DNA of 64,000 nt from Salinarimonas sp. (lineage in GTDB: Bacteria; Pseudomonadota; Alphaproteobacteria; Rhizobiales; Beijerinckiaceae). Positions 59,333-64,000 of the stretch are shown in pieces. The stretch lies in contig NZ_CP157794.1 in assembly GCF_040111675.1 (NCBI RefSeq), positions 4,113,501 through 4,177,500 of the forward strand. The letters run 5' to 3'. Position 1 is the first letter of the stretch. Each line of letters begins with the position of its first letter. The translations under genes were made by a program, and so were the position numbers. Below the pieces are notes generated by a model. The model saw only the letters and a program-made list of their open reading frames with translations, made no database searches and had not been told where the DNA came from.

Positions 59333-60991
59333 ATGAACGTCGTGAACCTCCTGGCGCGCATCTGCGGGCCCCTTCTGGTGCCGGCGACCGCCCTCGTCAT
59401 GCTCGGGGCGGCGGCGACGGTGTTCGCGCTCCAGCTGATCGGCGAGGCACTGTCCAGCGACGAGGTCTCGCTCTCCTCCACCGGCCTCTGGTTCGCGGCG
59501 GCGTGCGTGGTCCTGATCGCGGCGCGAATCGCCTCCCGCAGCCTGCTCGATTGGCTCGCCATGCGCGCCATCTCGCGCATCCGCCACAACCTCGCGCGCA
59601 ATCTTCTGCAACTGCCGCTCGAGCGTATCGAGGCGCTCGGCGCCCCCAAGATCATGGCCCTCATCTTCGACGACATCGTCAGGATCGGTGCGGGGTTGAG
59701 CGGCCTGCCGACCATGTTCGGCAATGTGATCGTCCTCGCGGGCGCCTTCGTCTATCTCGGCTTCGTCTCGGTGAAAGGCCTGCTGGCGCTGCTCGTCGTG
59801 CTCGGCATCGGCATCGCGATCTATCGCTGGCTCCTCGCCCGTGCGGCCGTCGTCCAGCGCCGGGGGCGCGAGGTGCGCGACGACCTCTACGACGTCGCCG
59901 GGGGCATGGTGCGCGGCGTGAAGGAGCTGACCCTCAACCGCCGCCGGAAGCACTTCATCTTCGAGGAGGTGTTCGAGACCCTTCTGCGGCGACACTTCCG
60001 CTATTCCTTCATCGGCGCCCTCTACAGCACCTCCGGCTTGACCCTCAGCCAGGTACTCTACTTCCTCTGCCTCGGCGTGGTCGTCTTTCTCGTTCCCGTC
60101 TTCGTCGAGATGGACCGGGAGGTCCTCACCAAGTTCGCCGTCGTCGTGCTCTACCTCCCCGCGCCGATCGAAGGCATCGTCCTGTTCATCAGCACGCTGA
60201 CGATGGCGCAGGTCTCGATCGAGCGCCTGAACCAGCTCGACGTGCTGGGCGAGGATCTGCACCGGAAGCGGGACTTTCCGATGGTCGCGCGTCACGGCCC
60301 GGTGCACATGCTGGGGCTTCGCGACGTCGTGTACGCCTATGGAGGCGACGAGGGCGCGACCGGCTTCGAAGCCGGCCCCGTCAGCCTGGAGCTGACGCCC
60401 GGCGAGGTCGTCTTCTTCGTCGGGGGAAACGGCTCGGGGAAGACGACGGTCGCCAAGGTCTTGAGCGGCCTCTACAGGCCTGCGAAAGGCAGCATGGTCC
60501 TCAACGGCGCCCCGGTGGCGGACGGCGACCTCGTCTGGTACTCCCAACATTTCGCCGCCGTTTTCAACGACTTCCACGTCTTCGACAAGTATCGACGCAC
60601 GGAGGACGACGACGGGCGCGACGCAGCCGAGATCGACGACCTGCTTCGCCGGCTCCAGATCGAGCGGGCGGTGCGCTTCGAGAACGGCGCGATCTCGACC
60701 GTGACCGCCCTCTCGACCGGACAACGCAAGCGCCTGGCGCTGCTGGTCGCCCTGCTCGAGGACAAGCCGGTCTACATCTTCGACGAATGGGCGGCCGACC
60801 AGGACCCTGCGTTCCGGGACGTCTTCTATCGGCAGATCCTGCCCGAGCTCGCGACACGGGGCAAGGTCGTGATCGCGATCACGCACGATGACGACTACTT
60901 CCACACCGCCGATCGGATCGTGACGTTTCGCTACGGCGCGATCGAATCGGACGTCTCGCGAAGGGACGTCGCCGCGGACGTCGCGCCATGA
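59333..60991 (+). CDS. Peptide-export ABC transporter (fused membrane and ATPase domains)
   Basis: A 552-residue exporter of the cyclic-peptide/siderophore type (SyrD/PvdE-like). Six membrane helices fill residues 1 to about 310 (LLVPATALVMLGAAATVF to VVLYLPAPIEGIVLF). The ATPase follows: Walker A FFVGGNGSGKTTVAKVL near residue 365, a divergent signature ALSTGQRKRLALLVALLE, Walker B VYIFDEWAADQDP and switch His in IAITHDDDYF. Such proteins move nonribosomal peptides or their precursors out of the cytoplasm. The ATG at 59333 gives the family's usual length. It overlaps the thioesterase start by 4 bases. Confidence 0.9.
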   Translation: MNVVNLLARICGPLLVPATALVMLGAAATVFALQLIGEALSSDEVSLSSTGLWFAAACVVLIAARIASRSLLDWLAMRAISRIRHNLARNLLQLPLERIEALGAPKIMALIFDDIVRIGAGLSGLPTMFGNVIVLAGAFVYLGFVSVKGLLALLVVLGIGIAIYRWLLARAAVVQRRGREVRDDLYDVAGGMVRGVKELTLNRRRKHFIFEEVFETLLRRHFRYSFIGALYSTSGLTLSQVLYFLCLGVVVFLVPVFVEMDREVLTKFAVVVLYLPAPIEGIVLFISTLTMAQVSIERLNQLDVLGEDLHRKRDFPMVARHGPVHMLGLRDVVYAYGGDEGATGFEAGPVSLELTPGEVVFFVGGNGSGKTTVAKVLSGLYRPAKGSMVLNGAPVADGDLVWYSQHFAAVFNDFHVFDKYRRTEDDDGRDAAEIDDLLRRLQIERAVRFENGAISTVTALSTGQRKRLALLVALLEDKPVYIFDEWAADQDPAFRDVFYRQILPELATRGKVVIAITHDDDYFHTADRIVTFRYGAIESDVSRRDVAADVAP

Positions 60992-61713
60992 GCAGCGAAC
61001 GTCTGCGCCTGTTCCTCTTCCCGTACGCGGGCGGCTCGCCGTCCGTCTTCGGCGAATGGGGGCCGCTCGTACCCGGCTGGCTCGCGCTGTCGCCGATCGA
61101 GGTTCCCGGCGGGTATCTCGATCCCCCGGACCTGAGCATCCTCGACATGGCCGAAAGCGCCGCGGCCGCCATCGCCCGGTCGCCGGACGAGCCGTTCGCC
61201 CTCCTCGGCCACAGCATGGGCGCGCTCGTCGCTTTCGAGACCGCCCGGATCCTTCAGCGGGACGGACGGCGCTCCGCCCGTCATCTGTTCGTTTGCGCAC
61301 ACGGCGCTCCTCACCTCGAGTCGAGCGGCGCCGTTCGGCACGACCTGCCCGCCGCCGAGTTCGACGCCGAGCTGCGCCGGCTCAGCGGCACGCCGCGGGA
61401 GGTCCTGGAGAACGACGAGATGATGAAGATCGTCCGCCCCCGCCTCCGTAGAGACTTCAAGGCCTGCGCCACATACCGATTTGCGCCCGGCGCGCCGCTG
61501 CAGATCCCGGTCGATGCGCTCGGAGGCATGGGCGACGCCGAGGCGCCCGAGGAGACGCTCGCTGCGTGGCGTCGGCACACCAGCGCGGAGTTTCGGCTGC
61601 AGATGTTTGCGGGCGGTCATTTCTTCATCAATGAGCAAATGTCGCTCGTGGTCCGTTACGTCGCGCGCCGCATCACCGATCGGCGACGAGACGATCACAA
61701 CTTTTACGGGTAA
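60988..61713 (+). CDS. Type II thioesterase
   Basis: A 241-residue alpha/beta hydrolase of the type II thioesterase family, which clears wrongly loaded groups from carrier domains of peptide or polyketide synthases. It has LFLFPYAGGSPSVFGEW at the start, the nucleophile elbow GHSMGALVAFE near residue 72, an Asp in GMGDAEAPEE and the catalytic His in FAGGHFFINEQ near 210. ATGA overlap with the exporter gene shows coupling. Confidence 0.93.
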   Translation: MSSERLRLFLFPYAGGSPSVFGEWGPLVPGWLALSPIEVPGGYLDPPDLSILDMAESAAAAIARSPDEPFALLGHSMGALVAFETARILQRDGRRSARHLFVCAHGAPHLESSGAVRHDLPAAEFDAELRRLSGTPREVLENDEMMKIVRPRLRRDFKACATYRFAPGAPLQIPVDALGGMGDAEAPEETLAAWRRHTSAEFRLQMFAGGHFFINEQMSLVVRYVARRITDRRRDDHNFYG

Positions 61714-62092
61714 CGGTCGCCGGCGCGATCGCGCAACGCGCGAGGGTTCGACGAACGTGACCAAACGCGATCTGAGGTGTTCATAGTACACGATCTGGAG
61801 CTATTAAGACCCGGGATCAAAGCGACCTCGCGTTACAAAAAACGCTTGACCCACTCGCACCAGACGCTTACCCTGAATAGGCATTTCGAGACGTTGAGTC
61901 ACTCACGGTCATGGCCAAACTTGAACGACACAGCTTTGACGTGTTTGCAATGCGTCTGTTCTCATCCATGGGTCGGTGCCGCCCCATGCACTCCGAAAAA
62001 GCTTCCAGGCGCGGATCGCGCGGGCGGGCGAACCAGCCCGGACGTGTGGCGATCGGCATCGCAGTCTCGGCGGTGACGCGGGAGCGATCCAC
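61714..62092. other. Spacer within the peptide cluster
   Basis: These 379 bases hold no supportable gene. The middle (about 61780-61930) is AT-enriched and contains a candidate promoter, suggesting that the downstream genes form a second transcription unit. Confidence 0.5.
61846..61874 (+). promoter_or_regulatory. Candidate promoter for the PLP enzyme/MbtH unit
   Basis: TTGACC (61846-61851) and TACCCT (61869-61874) are spaced 17 bases apart, about 210 bases before the next ATG. The -10 box is weak; the -35 box and spacing are good. Confidence 0.4.
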
Positions 62093-63367
62093 ATGATCCG
62101 CCCGTCAGGCATGCCCGCCGAGGGCGTCCCGGCATCTCGGGTTCTCGAGATGCTGCGGACGCGCAAGCGCGCCGACTACGACTGGCGTCGCGGGCGCGTC
62201 GGCTTCTACGTGTACGAGAAGGATCCGCAGTTCACGGATTTCCTCGCCGAGGCGTATCGCGAGTTCTTCGTCGAGAATGCGCTCGGCGGCGACGCCTTCC
62301 CCAGCGTCGCGGAGCTGGAGGACGAGGTCGTCGCGATGGTCGCGGCGCTGATGCAGGCGCCGTCCGACGCGGCCGGCGCCTTCACGTCCGGCGGTAGCGA
62401 GAGCATCTTCCTCGCGCTGAAGACCGCCCGCGACGCGAAGGAGGGCGCACCCGCGGCGCTCAACGTCGTCGTTCCGGAGACGGCGCATCCGGCGTTCGAC
62501 AAGGCGTGCGCCTATCTCGGAATGACGGTGCGGCGCACCGCGGTCGATGCGAGCGGGCGTGCCGTGCCGAGCGCCATGGCCGACGCGCTGGACCCGCTCA
62601 CCGCAGCGATGGTGGCGTCCGCGCCGCAATATCCGCACGGGGTCTTCGATCCGGTCGAGGACCTCGGGGAGATCGCCGCGCGGGCGGGCGTGTGGCTCCA
62701 CGTCGACGCGTGCGTCGGTGGAATGCTGGCGCCGTTCGTTCGTCGGCTCGGACACCCGATCCCGGATTTCGACTTCTCGGTTCGCGGGGTTCGATCGATC
62801 TCGGTCGACCTCCACAAGTACGGCATGGCCGCTCGCGGGGCGTCGGTCCTTCTCCTGCGCGACGAAGCCGCGCTTCGTCATCTCGAGTTCTCGTTCTCGA
62901 GCTGGCCACGGGGCGCCTACGGCACACGAACCGTCACCGGCTCGCGGCCCGCGGGCGCCGTGGCCGCCGCCTGGGCCGCGATGCAGGCGCTGGGCGAGTC
63001 CGGCTACCTCGAGATCGCGCGCCAGATCGTCGACAGCAAGCGAAGGCTCGTTCGCGGCATCGCCGACATCGATGGCCTGTGCGTTCACGAGCCGTCGGAA
63101 CTCTCGATCGTCCTGATCAAGTCGGCGGACCCCGACCTCGATGTCTTCGCCGTCTCCGACCTGATGCTCGAGCGCGGCTGGTATCTCGGACGCAGCCTGC
63201 GACCGGCGGCGATTCATCTGGCGCTCAACCCGCTCCATACCGGCGCGATCGCTCCCCTCCTCGCAGATCTCGCGGAGGCCAGCGCGCGCGCGCGCAGCCT
63301 TCGGCTTTCGGGACGCACGGACGGCCCCGCCTACGGCGTGGGCCGCGCCAGGGTCGACCCGGGCTGA
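62093..63367 (+). CDS. PLP-dependent enzyme of the sphingosine-1-phosphate lyase/decarboxylase group
   Basis: A 424-residue PLP enzyme. FTSGGSESIFLALKTARDAK is near residue 100; the cofactor Asp region is LHVDACVGGMLAPF near 202; the PLP lysine is in SISVDLHKYGMAARG near 242; TVTGSRPAGAVAAAWAAM follows. These stretches are closer to sphingosine-1-phosphate lyase-like proteins than to typical aromatic or glutamate decarboxylases, although both belong to the same fold group. No N-terminal membrane anchor is present. The ATG at 62093 has GGGAG 6 bases upstream. In a peptide cluster it may supply or trim an unusual amine, amino alcohol or aldehyde building block; the reaction is unknown. Confidence 0.87.
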   Translation: MIRPSGMPAEGVPASRVLEMLRTRKRADYDWRRGRVGFYVYEKDPQFTDFLAEAYREFFVENALGGDAFPSVAELEDEVVAMVAALMQAPSDAAGAFTSGGSESIFLALKTARDAKEGAPAALNVVVPETAHPAFDKACAYLGMTVRRTAVDASGRAVPSAMADALDPLTAAMVASAPQYPHGVFDPVEDLGEIAARAGVWLHVDACVGGMLAPFVRRLGHPIPDFDFSVRGVRSISVDLHKYGMAARGASVLLLRDEAALRHLEFSFSSWPRGAYGTRTVTGSRPAGAVAAAWAAMQALGESGYLEIARQIVDSKRRLVRGIADIDGLCVHEPSELSIVLIKSADPDLDVFAVSDLMLERGWYLGRSLRPAAIHLALNPLHTGAIAPLLADLAEASARARSLRLSGRTDGPAYGVGRARVDPG

Positions 63368-63429
63368 TCGAACGACCGCAAGCCCAGCGACCTCTCGCCC
63401 ACTCGGACAATGCCTCTGGAGTTCCACCG

Positions 63430-63630
63430 ATGTCGGAAGAACAGACGTACAAGGTCGTGATGAACGACGAAGAGCAGTACTCGATCTGGCCGGACGAGAG
63501 GGAAATACCCGCCGGCTGGCGCGCCGAGGGCAAGGCCGGCACCAAGGAGGAATGTCTCGCCCACATCGAGACCGTCTGGACGGACATGAGGCCGCTCAGC
63601 CTGCGTCGCTCGATGGAAGGAAGCGCCTGA
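63430..63630 (+). CDS. MbtH-like protein
   Basis: A 66-residue MbtH-family protein, the small partner needed by many adenylation domains of peptide synthetases. Diagnostic parts are VVMNDEEQYSIWPDE, IPAGWRAEGKAGTKEECLAHIE and the end TDMRPLSLRR, with the conserved tryptophans present. It starts 62 bases after the PLP enzyme gene and precedes an adenylate-forming enzyme, so at least one synthetase module is almost certainly encoded just beyond this window. Confidence 0.95.
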   Translation: MSEEQTYKVVMNDEEQYSIWPDEREIPAGWRAEGKAGTKEECLAHIETVWTDMRPLSLRRSMEGSA

Positions 63631-63742
63631 ACCAGCGGCCGCGAGACCTTCGCGCGCCGTTCGCCGACCCATTCGCGACAAGAACCGACCCGCGCGGGCG
63701 CCCGCGCGGGAACGGAGACCTCTTGCGCAGGAAACCGCCAGC

Positions 63743-64000
63743 ATGATCACATCGTCGGCCTCCATCCTCGACAGGATCGCTCAGCGAGCGGCAGCCGAGC
63801 CGTCGCGTGTCGCCGTCTGCGCCTACGACGGATCCGAAGACGGGCGCGCCGTCTCCTACGGCGAGCTGGAGCGCCGCACGAGAGCGATCGCGTCCTGGCT
63901 CTCCGGCCGTACCGGACAGGGGGATCGCGTTCTCCTGACGATACGGGATCCGGCCCTCTTCGTCGCCGCCCTGATGGCCTGCGGGCGGGCGGGCGTGATC
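63743..64000 (+). CDS. Adenylate-forming enzyme (NRPS adenylation or fatty-acyl-AMP ligase), cut by the window edge
   Basis: The first 86 residues are present and the frame is open at the edge. AVSYGELERRTRAIASWL followed by GDRVLLTIRDPALFVAALMACGRAGVI is the N-terminal pattern of adenylate-forming enzymes. The RAIA..L spacing recalls fatty-acyl-AMP ligases, which start lipopeptide synthesis, but an amino acid adenylation domain is also possible. The ATG at 63743 is the first sensible start; a strong ribosome site is lacking. It follows the MbtH-like gene by 112 bases. Confidence 0.85.
   Translation, partial: MITSSASILDRIAQRAAAEPSRVAVCAYDGSEDGRAVSYGELERRTRAIASWLSGRTGQGDRVLLTIRDPALFVAALMACGRAGVI

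Noticed and set aside
59027..61300. 757-codon minus-strand frame opposite the exporter gene
   Set aside because: Antisense to a complete ABC exporter with Walker motifs; no recognisable domain of its own.

Overview
The window looks like chromosome from a very GC-rich alphaproteobacterium, most likely of the order Hyphomicrobiales (a Salinarimonas- or Methylobacterium-like background is my guess; the genus cannot be fixed from sequence alone). The basis is the strong G/C bias at third codon positions, the alphaproteobacterial F1-ATPase operon order atpHAGDC without F0 genes, the roughly 1160-residue CarB, the long two-domain dCTP deaminase, an ELM1-family gene beside trxB and a ligase-associated exonuclease/ligase pair. 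No rRNA or CRISPR was seen; one tRNA is present.

Layout. 1-8.3 kb: the end of a TauE/SafE permease, then a minus-strand operon of a TRAP transporter (dctP-dctQ-dctM) plus a winged-helix regulator, divergent from a fused 5-oxoprolinase/hydantoinase. Together they look like an uptake and ring-opening system for a cyclic amide such as pyroglutamate. 8.7-13.1 kb: a DNA repair pair (exonuclease and ATP-dependent ligase, overlapping by 4 bases) and a two-HKD phospholipase D/cardiolipin synthase-like protein. 13.2-17.2 kb: a visibly AT-richer two-gene insert of unknown function, an uncharacterised soluble protein coupled to a large repeat-built membrane protein. 17.3-24.3 kb: a site-2 protease with CBS domains, then the urea ABC transporter urtABCDE behind a likely sigma-54 promoter. 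24.35-25.40 kb: a complete IS630-type element with a frameshifted transposase, at a TA target. 25.4-32.3 kb: mixed genes (unknown membrane protein, trxB, ELM1-like, Lrp-type regulator, PIN-domain protein, two small proteins, MFS permease). 32.4-55.8 kb: core housekeeping genes: carB, greA, a gamma-glutamyltransferase-like gene coupled to a DUF1045 gene, priA, xerC-like, a tandem receiver protein, fabD-fabG-acpP-fabF-mltG, atpHAGDC, dCTP deaminase and tRNA-Gly(CCC).

Immediately after tRNA-Gly the character changes: about 400 bases without a supportable gene, an IS256-type element, then the left part of a nonribosomal-peptide or lipopeptide-type gene cluster running off the right edge. It holds an ATP-grasp ligase, a peptide-exporter ABC protein, a type II thioesterase, a PLP enzyme resembling sphingosine-1-phosphate lyase, an MbtH-like protein and the first 86 codons of an adenylate-forming enzyme. 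The tRNA, IS element and cluster together suggest a genomic island.

Several intergenic regions carry long GC-rich palindromes. One repeat occurs inverted at two places 23 kb apart, and a similar hairpin lies in frame inside the DNA ligase gene. The best candidates for undescribed biology are the 13.2-17.2 kb gene pair and the peptide cluster that contains the lyase-like PLP enzyme.
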